From assembly GCF_014646355.1 (NCBI RefSeq), contig NZ_BMNH01000003.1, positions 1 through 64,000 on the forward strand: a stretch of DNA of 64,000 nucleotides, read 5' to 3'. The position numbers were made by a program, and so were the translations under genes. The number at the start of each line of letters is the position of its first letter. Position 1 is the stretch's first letter. Below are positions 37,434-46,921 of this stretch, one piece after another. The notes below the pieces were generated by a model. The model ran no database searches. It saw only the letters and a program-made list of their open reading frames with translations, and was not told where the DNA came from. The stretch is from Nonomuraea cavernae. Lineage in GTDB: Bacteria > Actinomycetota > Actinomycetes > Streptosporangiales > Streptosporangiaceae.

Positions 37434-38274
37434 CGGGCTTCTTGCCGAACCACTTCACGAAGATCTGCTCGTAGGTGCCATCGGCCTTGGCCGCCTCGAT
37501 CGTCTCGTTGATGGTCTTGAGCAGGACCGGGTCGGCGCCCTTCTTCAGGCCCACGCCGTACTGCTCGCCGGTGTCGAGGCTGGCGATCAGCTCGAACTTC
37601 TCGGCGATCTCCGGCTTCTTCAGCCAGGTGAGCACCACGGGGAGGTCCTGGACGATCACGTCGGCCTGGCCGGCCTGCAGGGCCAGCAGCTCCTTGGGGG
37701 AGTCGGCGTACTCGGTGGGGTCGAAGCCGTTCTTCTTGACGTAGTCGAGGCCGGTGGTGCTGGCCTGCGCGCCGAGCTTGAGGTTCATCGACTTGACGTC
37801 ATCGAGCGACTTGGCGCCGGTGCCCTTCTTGGCCAGCAGGGCCTGCGTGGCGTCGAAGTAGGGGACGGAGAAGTCGATGTTCGCCTTGCGCTCCTCGGTG
37901 ATCGTCATGCCCGCGGCGGCGACGTCGCACTTCTTCGCCGCCATCGCGGCGCCGCTCTTGATCACGGCGAAGTCGATGTCGACGATCTCCTGCGTCACGC
38001 CGAGCTTCTTGGCGGCCAGGTCGACGATGTCGACGTCGAACCCGACGACCTTGCCGCTCTCGTCCTTGAACTGGAACGGCTCATAGGGAACGTTGGTGCA
38101 GGTGGTCAGCTTGCCGGGGTTGACGAGCTGGGCGCCGCCGGCCGCGGAGGCGCTGGCGCCGGTGGAGGCGGTGGTCGAGTCTCCCGAGCTGCCACAGGCG
38201 GACAAGGCGAAGACGGTGGACAAGGCGAGCGCGCCGAAGGCAGAAGCGCGGCGACTCTTGGTCCAGAGGGCCAT
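37420..38274 (-). CDS. amino-acid ABC transporter substrate-binding lipoprotein
   Basis: A 284-residue bacterial solute-binding protein, family 3. The lipobox LSAC (Cys27) is followed by a Ser/Thr/Ala-rich linker. Typical motifs include PYEPFQFKDESGKVVGFDVDI and the later domain 2. It probably binds a polar amino acid such as glutamate/glutamine or cystine. It is first in the operon; 282 nt upstream are non-coding apart from the divergent malic enzyme promoter. Confidence 0.94.
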   Translation of the reverse strand: MALWTKSRRASAFGALALSTVFALSACGSSGDSTTASTGASASAAGGAQLVNPGKLTTCTNVPYEPFQFKDESGKVVGFDVDIVDLAAKKLGVTQEIVDIDFAVIKSGAAMAAKKCDVAAAGMTITEERKANIDFSVPYFDATQALLAKKGTGAKSLDDVKSMNLKLGAQASTTGLDYVKKNGFDPTEYADSPKELLALQAGQADVIVQDLPVVLTWLKKPEIAEKFELIASLDTGEQYGVGLKKGADPVLLKTINETIEAAKADGTYEQIFVKWFGKKPGELG

Positions 38275-38556
38275 CTAGGGGCCTCCTCGTAGTGATATGG
38301 CGCGAAAGTTGGTATTTGTGCAGTTTAAGTGCCCTTTAGCATCGGTCGGTCCACGAGGAAACAACAATGCTTGAACAGAACGGCGTCGGACCCGAGACCG
38401 CCCGCCGTCTCACCATGTGGCACTATGGACCAACGGGTGACCCCCGTACCCCCTCACGAGACGATCGGGAGGGCATCCTGGCGGCTACCGAAGCCAGGCC
38501 TCTCGCGCCGTCTGACGAAGGTCTCTCGTCCGTCCGATGACTACTGGGGTCTCTCT

Positions 38557-39747
38557 GTGACTACCACACCCGCTTCCGCGTCCGCCGCGTCGCTCGACGC
38601 CGATCCAGCCTTCGCGTTGCACCGCGGCGGCAAGATCGAGATCCGCTCCACCATTCCCGTCCGCGACGCCGGCGACCTGTCGCTCGCCTACACGCCGGGC
38701 GTCGCCCGCGTGTGCAGCGCCATCGCCGACACGCCGTCGCTGGTCGACGACTACACCTGGGTCTCCAACGTGGTCGCCGTGGTCTCCGACGGCACCGCCG
38801 TGCTCGGCCTCGGCGACATCGGCCCCGCCGCGGCGATGCCCGTGATGGAGGGCAAGGCGCTGCTGTTCAAGGAGTTCGGCGGCGTCGACGCGGTCCCGAT
38901 CTGCCTCGACTGCACCGACGTCGACGCCCTCGTGGAGACCGTCGTCCGGCTCGCCCCCTCGTTCGGCGGCATCAACCTGGAGGACATCAGCGCGCCGCGC
39001 TGCTTCGAGGTCGAGGACCGCCTGCGCGAGCTGCTCGACATCCCGGTCTTCCACGACGACCAGCACGGCACCGCCATCGTGGTGCTCGCCGCCCTGACCA
39101 ACGCCGCCCGCCTCACCGGCCGCTCCCTCGGCGACCTGCGCGTGGTCGTGGCCGGCGCCGGCGCGTCGGGCGTGGCCGTGGCCCGGATCCTGCTGGAGGC
39201 CGGCATCGGCGACATCGCGGTGGCCGACTCCAAGGGCATGATCTACAGCGGCAGGGAGGGCCTCAACCCCGTCAAGGAGGCACTGGCCCGCGACACCAAC
39301 AAGGCCGGTCACATGGGCTCCACCGAGGAGGCCCTGGCCGGCGCCGACGTGTTCGTGGGCCTGTCGGGCTCGACCGTGCCGGAGGCGGCCATCGCCTCCA
39401 TGGCCGCCGACGCGATCGTGTTCGCGCTGTCCAACCCGATGCCCGAGATCGAGCCGTCCGTGGCCGCCAGGCACGCCAGGGTCGTGGCGACCGGGCGGTC
39501 CGACTTCCCCAACCAGATCAACAACGTGCTGGCCTTCCCCGGCGTCTTCCGCGGCGCGCTCGACGTGCGGGCGACCGCGATCACCGAGAACATGAAGGTC
39601 GCCGCCGCGGGCGCGCTCGCCGCGGTCGTGGGCGACGACCTCTCGGCCGACTACGTCATCCCCAGCCCGTTCGACGAGCGGGTCGCCCCCGCCGTGATCG
39701 CCGCCGTGGCCGAGCAGGCCAGGAAGGACGGGGTGGCCCGCCGGTAG
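38557..39747 (+). CDS. NAD(P)-dependent malic enzyme
   Basis: A 396-residue short-form malic enzyme converting malate to pyruvate and CO2. The N-terminal [10 protein letters not shown], catalytic region [14 protein letters not shown], metal-binding FHDDQHGTA and dinucleotide motif [11 protein letters not shown] are present, and SDFPNQINN near the end is typical. GTG 38557 is chosen because conservation starts soon after; the open frame continues upstream to 38329 without similarity. It lies divergent from the ABC operon, in the Streptomyces SCO5261-like position (recalled). Confidence 0.92.
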   Translation: MTTTPASASAASLDADPAFALHRGGKIEIRSTIPVRDAGDLSLAYTPGVARVCSAIADTPSLVDDYTWVSNVVAVVSDGTAVLGLGDIGPAAAMPVMEGKALLFKEFGGVDAVPICLDCTDVDALVETVVRLAPSFGGINLEDISAPRCFEVEDRLRELLDIPVFHDDQHGTAIVVLAALTNAARLTGRSLGDLRVVVAGAGASGVAVARILLEAGIGDIAVADSKGMIYSGREGLNPVKEALARDTNKAGHMGSTEEALAGADVFVGLSGSTVPEAAIASMAADAIVFALSNPMPEIEPSVAARHARVVATGRSDFPNQINNVLAFPGVFRGALDVRATAITENMKVAAAGALAAVVGDDLSADYVIPSPFDERVAPAVIAAVAEQARKDGVARR

Positions 39748-39908
39748 CCCCGTCACCCGCGTGCCTTCTCCTCGCGCAGGAGCCGGTGCCCCGTTTCCGC
39801 GAGAGTTCGGCTGAGTTTAAGCAAGCGGCAAAGATTCCTTTACTCAGCGTGCTATAACAGGAACTCTCTGTATGGATGCGGGCGCCGGCTCCTGTGACGA
39901 GGAAAGCG

Positions 39909-41267
39909 ATGGTACGCGAATCCAACCGACTGCTACAGCAGCTCATCGCGGAGGCGGGCTTCTCCCACAAGGGTCTGGCCAGACGTCTCAATGATCTGGG
40001 GGCCGCGCGCGGCACACCCGGGCTGAAGTACGACCACAGTTCCGTGCTGCGGTGGATCGCGGGCCAGCGGCCGAGAGGCCCCGTGCCGTCCCTCCTCACC
40101 GAGATTTTCGCGCTCAGACTCGGCAGGCCGGTGTCCGCCGAGGACCTGGGCATGCCGGCCATCATCACGCCCCTCGATCTCGGGCAACACTTCACGCACA
40201 CGTGGCAGGAGGGGATCGCGACCGTGACTGCACTGTGGCGGGCCGATGTCGAGAGACGCAGATTCCTGATCGACTCGACCTTCGCGATAGGAGCGGGTTC
40301 CGTAGGCGCGGTGCGCTGGCTGACGGCGCCCGCGGAGAGCCGGGTCGCCAGTGGCGGCTCGCGGCGGGTGGGCAGGGCCGACATCGCCGCGATCCACGAG
40401 GTGACCCGCTCGTTCGGCGAGCTCGACAACCGGTTCGGCGGCGGCCGGGTCCGCTCGTCGGTGATCAGATACCTCGACTCCGCCGTCTCGCCGCTCCTCA
40501 AGGACGGCTCGTACGACGACGCGACCGGCAAGGAGTTAGCCGCGGCCGCCGCCGAGCTGACCAGGCTGGCCGGGTGGATGGCTTACGACCTGGAGCAACA
40601 CGGCCTGGCCCAGCGCTACCTGATCCAGGCGCTGCGCCTGGCCAGGGGAGCCGACGACCACGCCCTGGGCGGCGAGATCCTGGCGGGCATGGCCCACCAG
40701 GCCGTCTACCTGGGCCAGCCGGGCCACGCGCTCGATCTCGCCCGGGCGGCCCAGGCCTCGGCCCGCCAGGCGGGCATCCCGACGCTGCTGTCGTCCAGCC
40801 AGGTGCTGGAGGCGCACGCGCACGCCGGGCTCGGTGACGCCCGTTCCTGCGCGGCCAGCCTCCACCTGGCCGAGACGACCTTCGACCGGCGGGTGGCCGG
40901 TCAGGAGCCGCCCTGGCTGAGCTACTTCGACGAGGCCTACCTGGCGGCCAAGTTCGCCCACTGCTTCCGCGACCTCGGCGACGGCCCGAGGGTGGTGCGC
41001 CAGGCGCGTCGTTCGCTCGACATGGACGGGCGCTTCGTGCGGGGCCGGATGTTCAACCTGTCGCTGCTGGCGGCCGGGCTGCTGCAGTGCGGCGAGCTCG
41101 ACGAGGCGTGCAAGGTCGCCTCGACCGCGTTCAGCCTGGCCGGCGAGCTCCAGTCGGCCAGGTCGCGGTCCTACGCGGCCGACCTGCGCAGGCGGCTGGA
41201 GCCGTACAAACGGGAGCCGGCGGTGGTGGCGCTGCAGCAGCGCACCCGGGAGCTCGCCCTGGCATGA
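39909..41267 (+). CDS. NsdA-like helix-turn-helix/TPR regulator
   Basis: A 452-residue protein. The N-terminus (about 1-70) has a helix-turn-helix-like part (GFSHKGLARRLNDLGAARG...YDHSSVLRWIAGQ), typical of the NsdA family that represses sporulation and antibiotics in Streptomyces; the rest is all helical with TPR-like repeats. ATG 39909 follows GAGGAAAG; an upstream in-frame start at 39876 is less likely. A bidirectional terminator follows directly. Confidence 0.82.
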   Translation: MVRESNRLLQQLIAEAGFSHKGLARRLNDLGAARGTPGLKYDHSSVLRWIAGQRPRGPVPSLLTEIFALRLGRPVSAEDLGMPAIITPLDLGQHFTHTWQEGIATVTALWRADVERRRFLIDSTFAIGAGSVGAVRWLTAPAESRVASGGSRRVGRADIAAIHEVTRSFGELDNRFGGGRVRSSVIRYLDSAVSPLLKDGSYDDATGKELAAAAAELTRLAGWMAYDLEQHGLAQRYLIQALRLARGADDHALGGEILAGMAHQAVYLGQPGHALDLARAAQASARQAGIPTLLSSSQVLEAHAHAGLGDARSCAASLHLAETTFDRRVAGQEPPWLSYFDEAYLAAKFAHCFRDLGDGPRVVRQARRSLDMDGRFVRGRMFNLSLLAAGLLQCGELDEACKVASTAFSLAGELQSARSRSYAADLRRRLEPYKREPAVVALQQRTRELALA

Positions 41268-41268
41268 C

Positions 41269-41297
41269 GAAGCCCGCCCCCGGGGAGGGCGGGCTTC
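41269..41297. terminator. bidirectional terminator
   Basis: A perfect 11-bp stem, GAAGCCCGCCC (41269-41279) and GGGCGGGCTTC (41287-41297), with a 7-nt loop, between the convergent NsdA-like and protease genes. Confidence 0.85.
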
Positions 41298-41310
41298 AAC
41301 CGAAGCCGGC

Positions 41311-42795
41311 TCAGCTGGGCAGTTCGCCGTTGGGGCCGACCACGCTCTTGGTCGCCGTGTAGTTCGCCTTGTTGTAGACGTCGGCGACCTCGCCGTCGAA
41401 GTACGCGGAGCTGATGAAGTCGATCCGGTCGTTGCCGTCCTGGTCGTGGAACAGGCTCGTCACACCGTTGACGTAGCCGGTGCGCTTGTTGTTGTCGTAC
41501 TTGAGCAACCAGGGGCCGCCGTCGGCGCCGCCGGTCATCGAGCACTTGAGCACCTGGTGCGTCTCGACCTTGAACGTGTTGACCTGGTACGTCTTGGTGC
41601 CGGTCTTGCCCGAGCACCACTTGGCCGTGGTGCCGGTGAAGGGGCGGTCACCGTCGGGGTGCGGCGCCGACGGGTAGCCGAAGGCCATGACCTGCTGGTT
41701 CATCGGCTGGTTCCAGGCGATGCCCTGGCCGCCGACCACGTCACCGAGCCGCCCGGCGTCCTTGGCCAGGCCGATGACGTACTCCGGCAGGTAGTACTTG
41801 CGGGACGTGCCGGGCTTGACCCACTTCTGGACGTAGTACGTGGTGATCGTGTGGTTGCCGCGCTTGTCCACGGCCTTGGTGCCGAGACCCTTGTACGCGT
41901 CGTGCTCGGCCTTCGTGACCGGCACGGTGACCGGCTCGCCCAGCTTGAAGCCGTTGCCCTTGCCGACCTTGGCGTCCTTGTACGTCTTGGCGTCGACCTC
42001 CTCCTTCTCCAGGACCGCGCCGGGGTAGTCGGGGCCGACCTTGTCGGCGGGCGTGTCCTTGCCCTCGGACCAGCAGCCACCCAGGTCCAGCTCGCACTTG
42101 GCGTACTCGGCGGCGGTGATCTCGTGCGGCTTGACCCACTTGTCGCCCTGCCACGCCTTGAACTCGCGGAACGTCACCTTCTTCTCGCCCGCGAGGCGGA
42201 AGCCGTTGTGCACCGCGACGAAGGCGAAGTCGCCGTCGTAGTCGTCGTAGGTGTCGAGATCGTAGGCGGTGAAGGCGTAGGCGCCCGCGTAGACGCCGTA
42301 GGGGGCCTTGCCCTGGTGGTAGCCGGGGACGAACACCCACTTGGCGAAGACGTCCTCACCGTGCTCGTAGACGCAGTGGCCGGCGGTGGCGACCAGGTTG
42401 CGGTGAGTGGACTGGATGGAGGTCGCCGAGCAGTAGCGGTAGTCGCCCTTGCGGTCGAGGAAGAAGACCTTACCGATGGTCTTCGGCAGGTTGACGTTCT
42501 TGGTTCTGGTGGCGACGGGCTTGTCGCCGGTGGGGGCGGTCATGCCCGGCTTGCCGTCGGCGGTCTGCGTCTGCGGACGGACCAGCTTGGGCACGTCCTT
42601 GGCGTCCAGACGGTACTGGGTCGCCTTCTTCAGCGCCGCGCCGTTGGCGTCGAGCCAGAAGGAGGCGTTGCTGTAGGCGTCGGCGGCCTTGGGGGCCAGC
42701 GGGTCGCTGACCCAGGTGGGGGCCGCGGCGGCGGGGAGGGAAAGGGTGGCGGCGCTCAGGCCGAGTGCGGCGAGGGGGATGAGCAGGCGCTTCAC
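41311..42795 (-). CDS. secreted trypsin-fold protein 1 (Ser to Asp, long form)
   Basis: A 494-residue exported protein. Signal peptide about 1-25 (ALGLSAATLSLPAAAA). The trypsin-like fold is shown by YCSATSIQS...LVATAGHC with His140 and the Cys122/Cys141 pair, and catalytic Asp189 in DGDFAFVAVHNG. The nucleophile position has GGADGGPW, with Asp425 instead of Ser. A long insertion (about 201-345) with its own Cys pair separates Asp and Ser positions. A DQDGNDRID loop (451-459) could bind calcium. It is gene 1 of six tandem paralogues. The start is GTG 42795 with GGAG upstream; MKR matches the TTG starts of paralogues 2-4. Probably catalytically inactive. Confidence 0.88.
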   Translation of the reverse strand: MKRLLIPLAALGLSAATLSLPAAAAPTWVSDPLAPKAADAYSNASFWLDANGAALKKATQYRLDAKDVPKLVRPQTQTADGKPGMTAPTGDKPVATRTKNVNLPKTIGKVFFLDRKGDYRYCSATSIQSTHRNLVATAGHCVYEHGEDVFAKWVFVPGYHQGKAPYGVYAGAYAFTAYDLDTYDDYDGDFAFVAVHNGFRLAGEKKVTFREFKAWQGDKWVKPHEITAAEYAKCELDLGGCWSEGKDTPADKVGPDYPGAVLEKEEVDAKTYKDAKVGKGNGFKLGEPVTVPVTKAEHDAYKGLGTKAVDKRGNHTITTYYVQKWVKPGTSRKYYLPEYVIGLAKDAGRLGDVVGGQGIAWNQPMNQQVMAFGYPSAPHPDGDRPFTGTTAKWCSGKTGTKTYQVNTFKVETHQVLKCSMTGGADGGPWLLKYDNNKRTGYVNGVTSLFHDQDGNDRIDFISSAYFDGEVADVYNKANYTATKSVVGPNGELPS

Positions 42796-42892
42796 GGGAG
42801 GACTCCACAAGGGGGACAAGTCTGGCGTAAAGACCCTATCGGCGTAGTGATCACGCGGGTAAGGCTTTTTGGAATTCCACTCCAATAACGGC

Positions 42893-42922
42893 CGAAGGGC
42901 CCGGCAGAAGCCGGGCCCTTCG
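42893..42922 (-). terminator. terminator after protease paralogue 2
   Basis: A perfect 13-bp stem, CGAAGGGCCCGGC/GCCGGGCCCTTCG (42893-42905 and 42910-42922) with loop AGAA, 49 nt past the stop of paralogue 2. The stem sequence is identical to that after paralogue 3. Confidence 0.85.
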
Positions 42923-42971
42923 GGTGAAGCAGGTGAACTTCGACCTAGGCCGTCGTTCGGTCCGCAGCGAA

Positions 42972-44474
42972 CTACGGGATGAGCTTGCCGGACCACGAGG
43001 CCGCAGCGGCCTTGTAGATCGCGGAGGTCTCACCGTCGAACAGCGCCGAGGTGATGGTGTCGTAACGGCTGTTGCCGTCGGTGTCCACGATGAGGCTGGT
43101 GACACCGGTGACGTAGCCGAGACGCTTGGCGTTGCTGTACTTGTACAGCCACGGGCCACCGTCGTAACCGGCGGTCACGGCGCAACGGAAGCTCTGGTGC
43201 TCCTCGACCTTGCGGGCCGGGACCTGCAGCACCTTGCTCTGGGTCTTGCCGTAGCACCACTTCGGCGTAACGCCGGTGTAGGGCTTGTTGCCGTCGGGGT
43301 GCGGGCCCGCGGGGTAGCCGAAGGTACGGACGTACTTACCGGTCGGCTGGTTCCACGCGACACCCTGGCCGCCGACGTTGTCGCCCAGGCGACCGACGTC
43401 CTTGACCTCGTGCACGACGGTGAAGAAGTCGGTGCGGAAGAACTTCTTGTCCGCGCCCGGCTTGTACCACATCTGCACGTAGTAGTGGGTGATGGTGGAG
43501 TTGGTGTTCTGGTCCAGCTTGACGGTACCCGGGCCCTTGTATGCGAGGGCTTCCTTGTACGTCACGTGCTCGACGACAGGCTCGCCGAACTTGGCGCCGT
43601 TGGCCTTGCCAACCGGAGCCGCCTTGTACTGCTTCTCGGTCACCTCGTACTTGGTGACCTCGGCGCCCGGGTAGTCAGGGCCAGCAAGCTCAGCCTTCGA
43701 GCCCTTCTGACGCCAGTAGGAGTCGGTGGTCTTCGGGTCGAGACGGCCCTTGCGGTACTCCTCGCGGGAGACCTCGACGTCCTTGGCGAACTTCTCGCCC
43801 TTGTACGCCTCGAACTCGGCCTTGGTGACCTGCTTCGGCTTGTTCAGCGTGCCGCCGATGCCGTTGTACACGGTGACGAACGCGTAGTCGCGGTCGAAGT
43901 CCTCGTACACATCGAAGTCGTAGTGCGTGAACGCCTGCTTGCCGATGTAGAGGCCCCAAGGAGCCTTGCCCTGGTAGTAGCCCGGGACGAACACCCAGCG
44001 CGACACGACCTCGTCGTTGCCGGCGATGTCGTAGACGCAGTGACCGGCCGTGGCGACCAGGTTGCGGTACTGCGACTGGATGGAGGTGCCGGAGCACCAG
44101 TACAGCTTGCCGTCACGGCCCTCGAAGAAGACCTTGCCGATGGTCTTCGGCAGGTTCACGTTCTGGGTCTTGACGGTGACCTTCTTCTCCTCACCGATCG
44201 GGAGAACAGCACCCGGCTTGGTGTCGGAGCTATACCCGCCGCCGCTCTTGATCTTCTTGACCTCGAGGGCGTCGGGGTTGAAGGCGACAGCCTGCTTCAG
44301 GGCGGCGTAGTTCGACTTGGACCAGAAGTCCAGCGTCTCAGCAGCCTGAGCGGCCGTCTTGGCGAGCGGGTCGCTGGCGACGTCGCTCTGGGCCTGAGCC
44401 GTACCGGCGAGGCCGGCGGCCAGGAGACCGGTGGCCAGAATGGCACCACCGGCGGGGAGGAGGATGCGCTTCAA
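42972..44474 (-). CDS. secreted trypsin-fold protein 2 (Ser to Asp, long form)
   Basis: A 500-residue exported paralogue. Signal peptide about 1-28 (ATGLLAAGLAGTAQA). His145 in ATAGHC, Asp196 in DRDYAFVTVYNG, and GYDGGPW with Asp438 at the Ser position. It has the long insertion between Asp and Ser positions without the insertion Cys pair of paralogues 1 and 3. DTDGNSRYD follows the active-site strand. The start is TTG 44474, behind AAGGAG (5 nt); an in-frame ATG at 44516 would put 14 charged residues before the signal peptide. It has a Crp-type palindrome about 280 nt upstream. Confidence 0.88.
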   Translation of the reverse strand: MKRILLPAGGAILATGLLAAGLAGTAQAQSDVASDPLAKTAAQAAETLDFWSKSNYAALKQAVAFNPDALEVKKIKSGGGYSSDTKPGAVLPIGEEKKVTVKTQNVNLPKTIGKVFFEGRDGKLYWCSGTSIQSQYRNLVATAGHCVYDIAGNDEVVSRWVFVPGYYQGKAPWGLYIGKQAFTHYDFDVYEDFDRDYAFVTVYNGIGGTLNKPKQVTKAEFEAYKGEKFAKDVEVSREEYRKGRLDPKTTDSYWRQKGSKAELAGPDYPGAEVTKYEVTEKQYKAAPVGKANGAKFGEPVVEHVTYKEALAYKGPGTVKLDQNTNSTITHYYVQMWYKPGADKKFFRTDFFTVVHEVKDVGRLGDNVGGQGVAWNQPTGKYVRTFGYPAGPHPDGNKPYTGVTPKWCYGKTQSKVLQVPARKVEEHQSFRCAVTAGYDGGPWLYKYSNAKRLGYVTGVTSLIVDTDGNSRYDTITSALFDGETSAIYKAAAASWSGKLIP

Positions 44475-44527
44475 GGTAACTCCTTGGTCTGTCGTGGAAC
44501 GCTTCTTGCGTCCCATGCGTCAGTAAA

Positions 44528-44542
44528 GGGATAGCCAGGAAC
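44528..44542 (-). promoter_or_regulatory. shared promoter-proximal element, paralogue 2
   Basis: GTTCCTGGCTATCCC on the minus strand, about 54 nt upstream of the TTG start. Near-identical copies precede paralogues 3, 4 and 6. It probably contains promoter or activator-contact sequence. The 5' leaders of paralogues 2 and 3 are also alike down to the start codon. Confidence 0.5.
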
Positions 44543-44749
44543 TTACAGGGTGGATCTTGGGGTTCGGTAGCTGGTTTGGAAGGAAAAGCGGCGGCTCGTG
44601 GGGCGTTATGGTTCCGTGATGTTTAAGTAGCCATTGCTGGTGACTTGCCGGAACTGCCTGACGCGCCCGTTTTCGCAGATCAACATAAGGAAGTTGTCAG
44701 TGTGACTGCCGTGACGACAGCGGTGCCCGTCGGGCGTCGGGCGTCATGA

Positions 44750-44765
44750 TGTGATGCAGATCACA
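44750..44765. promoter_or_regulatory. Crp-type palindrome upstream of paralogue 2
   Basis: TGTGATGCAGATCACA, a perfect TGTGA-N6-TCACA match, centred about 283 nt before the TTG start of paralogue 2, in the 415-nt non-coding region 44517-44931, which otherwise holds the terminator of paralogue 3 and the shared element. Confidence 0.6.
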
Positions 44766-44841
44766 CCTGCTTGATGGCACCGGATCCGGGCGGCGTGCGT
44801 CCAAACGCCTCACATTCCGCCGGGCGCGTTCCCGGACACGA

Positions 44842-44870
44842 CGAAGGGCCCGGCGATGCCGGGCCCTTCG
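44842..44870 (-). terminator. terminator after protease paralogue 3
   Basis: A perfect 13-bp stem (44842-44854 with 44858-44870; CGAAGGGCCCGGC) with loop GAT, 61 nt past the stop of paralogue 3. Confidence 0.85.
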
Positions 44871-44931
44871 CGCGAAACGCTCACCCGATCGGCTCAGGCC
44901 GATCGCTGTGCGTCACCTAGAGGATCTTGAC

Positions 44932-46461
44932 TCAGAGGATCTTGCCGGACCACACGTTCTGGGCGGCCTTGTAGATCGCCGCGGTCTCACCGTCGAAGTA
45001 CGGCGAGGAGATGTAGTCGACCCGGTCGTTGCCGTCCTGGTCGTTGAAGGTGCTGGTGACACCGTTCACGTAACCGAGCCGCTTGGAGTTGCTGTACTTG
45101 TACAGCCAGGGGCCACCGTCGGCGCCCTCGGTCATCGCGCACTTGAGCGCGATGTGCTCCTCGATCTTCTTGGCGGCCGAACCGACCAGCTTCTTCGTGG
45201 TCTTGCCGTAGCACCACTTCGGCGTGATGCCGGTGTAGTTCTTGTGGCCGTCGGGGTGCGGAGCGGCCGGGTAGCCGAACACGCGGACGTACTTGCCCGT
45301 GGGCTGGTTCCAGGCCACGCCCTGACCGCCGACGTTGTCACCGAGCCGGCCCGCGTCCTTGGCGTAGCCCTCGACGATGTAGAAGACGGTCTTGAAGAAC
45401 TTGGTGGCGGTGCCCGGCTTGTACCACTGCTGCGTGTAGTAGTGGGTGATCGTCCAGTTGCCGCGGGCGTCCTGCTTGACGGTCGCCGGGTACTTGGCGG
45501 GGTTCTCCTTCTGCAGCTTCAGGTACTTGGCGGCGTCGGAGTGCGTCACGATCTCGGTGACCGGCTCGCCGAACTTGAACCCGTTGCCCTTGCCGACCCT
45601 GGCCGCCTTGTACTTCTCGGCGGACACCTCGACCTTGGTGACCTCGGCGCCCGGGAAGTCGGGGCCGGTCGGCTCCGCGTTGGTGCCGCGCTTGGCCCAG
45701 CACGCCTGGATCGACGTCGGGTCGAGCTTGCACTTGCGGAACTCGGCCCGGGTGATCTCGACGTCCTTGGCTTCCTTGACGCCCTGGTACTTCTCGAACT
45801 CGGACTTGGAGACCTGCTTGGCCTTGCCGCCGCCCAGGTGGATGCCGTTGTAGACGGTGACGAACGCGTAGTCGCGGTCGTAGTCCTCGTACACGTCGAA
45901 GTCGTAGTGCGTGAAGGCCTGCTTACCGACGTAGATGCCCCAGGGGGTCTTGCCCTGGTAGTAGCCGGGCACGAAGACCCACTTGCTCATGGTGTCGGCG
46001 TTGGACTGCGTGTCGTACACACAGTGGGCGGCGGTGGCGACCAGGTTGCGGTACTTCGACTGGATCGAAGTGGCGGAGCACCACCGCTTCTCGCCCTTGC
46101 CGTTGACGAAGAACACCTTGCCGATGGTCTTCGGCATGTTGACGTTCTGGACCTTGGTGGACGCCTTCTTCTCCTGGCCGATCGGCGAGGCCGAGCCCGG
46201 CTTGGTGTCGGCGCTGTAGCCGCCCTTGCTCTTGAGCTTGGCGACGTCCTTGTTGTCCCAGATGTTGGACTGCTTGGCAGCCTTGAGGGCCGCACCGTTG
46301 GAGTCGGCCCAGAACTGGGCGATGGCCTTGGCGTCGGCCGCGCTCTTCGCCATCGGGTCGGAGGCGACGTCGCTGGCGGCCGTGGCGGTGCCGGCCAGGC
46401 CGGCAGCCAGAAGGCCGGTAGCCAGGATGGCGCCACCGGCGGGGATGAGGATGCGCTTCAA
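44932..46461 (-). CDS. secreted trypsin-fold protein 3 (Ser to Asp, long form)
   Basis: A 509-residue exported paralogue and the longest. Signal peptide about 1-29. His146 in ATAAHC with Cys128, Asp197 in DRDYAFVTVYNG, and GADGGPW with Asp448 in place of Ser. The insertion between these carries a Cys pair (RKCKLD...QACW), as in paralogue 1. The DQDGNDRVD loop is kept. The start is TTG 46461, behind AAGGAG (8 nt); ATG 46506 is the upstream alternative. It has its own terminator, the shared promoter element and a Crp-type site, so it looks like an independent unit. Confidence 0.88.
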   Translation of the reverse strand: MKRILIPAGGAILATGLLAAGLAGTATAASDVASDPMAKSAADAKAIAQFWADSNGAALKAAKQSNIWDNKDVAKLKSKGGYSADTKPGSASPIGQEKKASTKVQNVNMPKTIGKVFFVNGKGEKRWCSATSIQSKYRNLVATAAHCVYDTQSNADTMSKWVFVPGYYQGKTPWGIYVGKQAFTHYDFDVYEDYDRDYAFVTVYNGIHLGGGKAKQVSKSEFEKYQGVKEAKDVEITRAEFRKCKLDPTSIQACWAKRGTNAEPTGPDFPGAEVTKVEVSAEKYKAARVGKGNGFKFGEPVTEIVTHSDAAKYLKLQKENPAKYPATVKQDARGNWTITHYYTQQWYKPGTATKFFKTVFYIVEGYAKDAGRLGDNVGGQGVAWNQPTGKYVRVFGYPAAPHPDGHKNYTGITPKWCYGKTTKKLVGSAAKKIEEHIALKCAMTEGADGGPWLYKYSNSKRLGYVNGVTSTFNDQDGNDRVDYISSPYFDGETAAIYKAAQNVWSGKIL

Positions 46462-46517
46462 GGGAACTGCTCCTTGGTCTGTCGTGGGTCGCAACTTGCG
46501 CCCCATGCGTCAGTAAA

Positions 46518-46532
46518 GGGATAGCAAGGAAC
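46518..46532 (-). promoter_or_regulatory. shared promoter-proximal element, paralogue 3
   Basis: GTTCCTTGCTATCCC on the minus strand, about 57 nt before the TTG start; one mismatch to the copy before paralogue 2. The adjacent CTTTACTGACGCATG is also identical in the two. Confidence 0.5.
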
Positions 46533-46730
46533 ATAGCGCGGCGATCTTTGCAGGTAAAAGCCGGTTTGCGAGATCCGCATGGAGCCCCAACCGCCGTGAC
46601 CATTCCGTTATCAGTCAGAGATCTTCGCGGACGGTGATCGTTCCGCTGCGTTTCCGCTGGGCAGGTCGGGAGTGCGGTCGAGGGCGCAAAGGTGACGTAG
46701 CCGGCGGGCTACCCAGAGCGAACAGCTGAA

Positions 46731-46746
46731 TGTGACTTAGATCACA
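46731..46746. promoter_or_regulatory. Crp-type palindrome upstream of paralogue 3
   Basis: TGTGACTTAGATCACA, a perfect TGTGA-N6-TCACA match, centred about 277 nt before the TTG start. It lies in the 415-nt non-coding region 46507-46921, which also holds the terminator of paralogue 4. Confidence 0.6.
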
Positions 46747-46872
46747 GGAACCAAAACAGGTTCTCGATCCGTCTAACTTCGCCTCTCGGCGCTATCGATC
46801 TTGAAACTGCCGTTCCGGAAGGGGTTCGCAGCCCTTACCGCGTGATGCCGTACCCAAACAGGCGCGCGAAAA

Positions 46873-46900
46873 AGGGGGCCCTGCCGAAGCCGGACCCCCT
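46873..46900 (-). terminator. probable terminator after paralogue 4
   Basis: An imperfect stem, AGGGGG.CC.GC with GC.GG.CCCCCT (46873-46884 with 46889-46900), and loop CGAA, 22 nt past the stop of paralogue 4. Confidence 0.65.
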
Positions 46901-46921
46901 GCGCTCACGTCGTGCTCGCTC

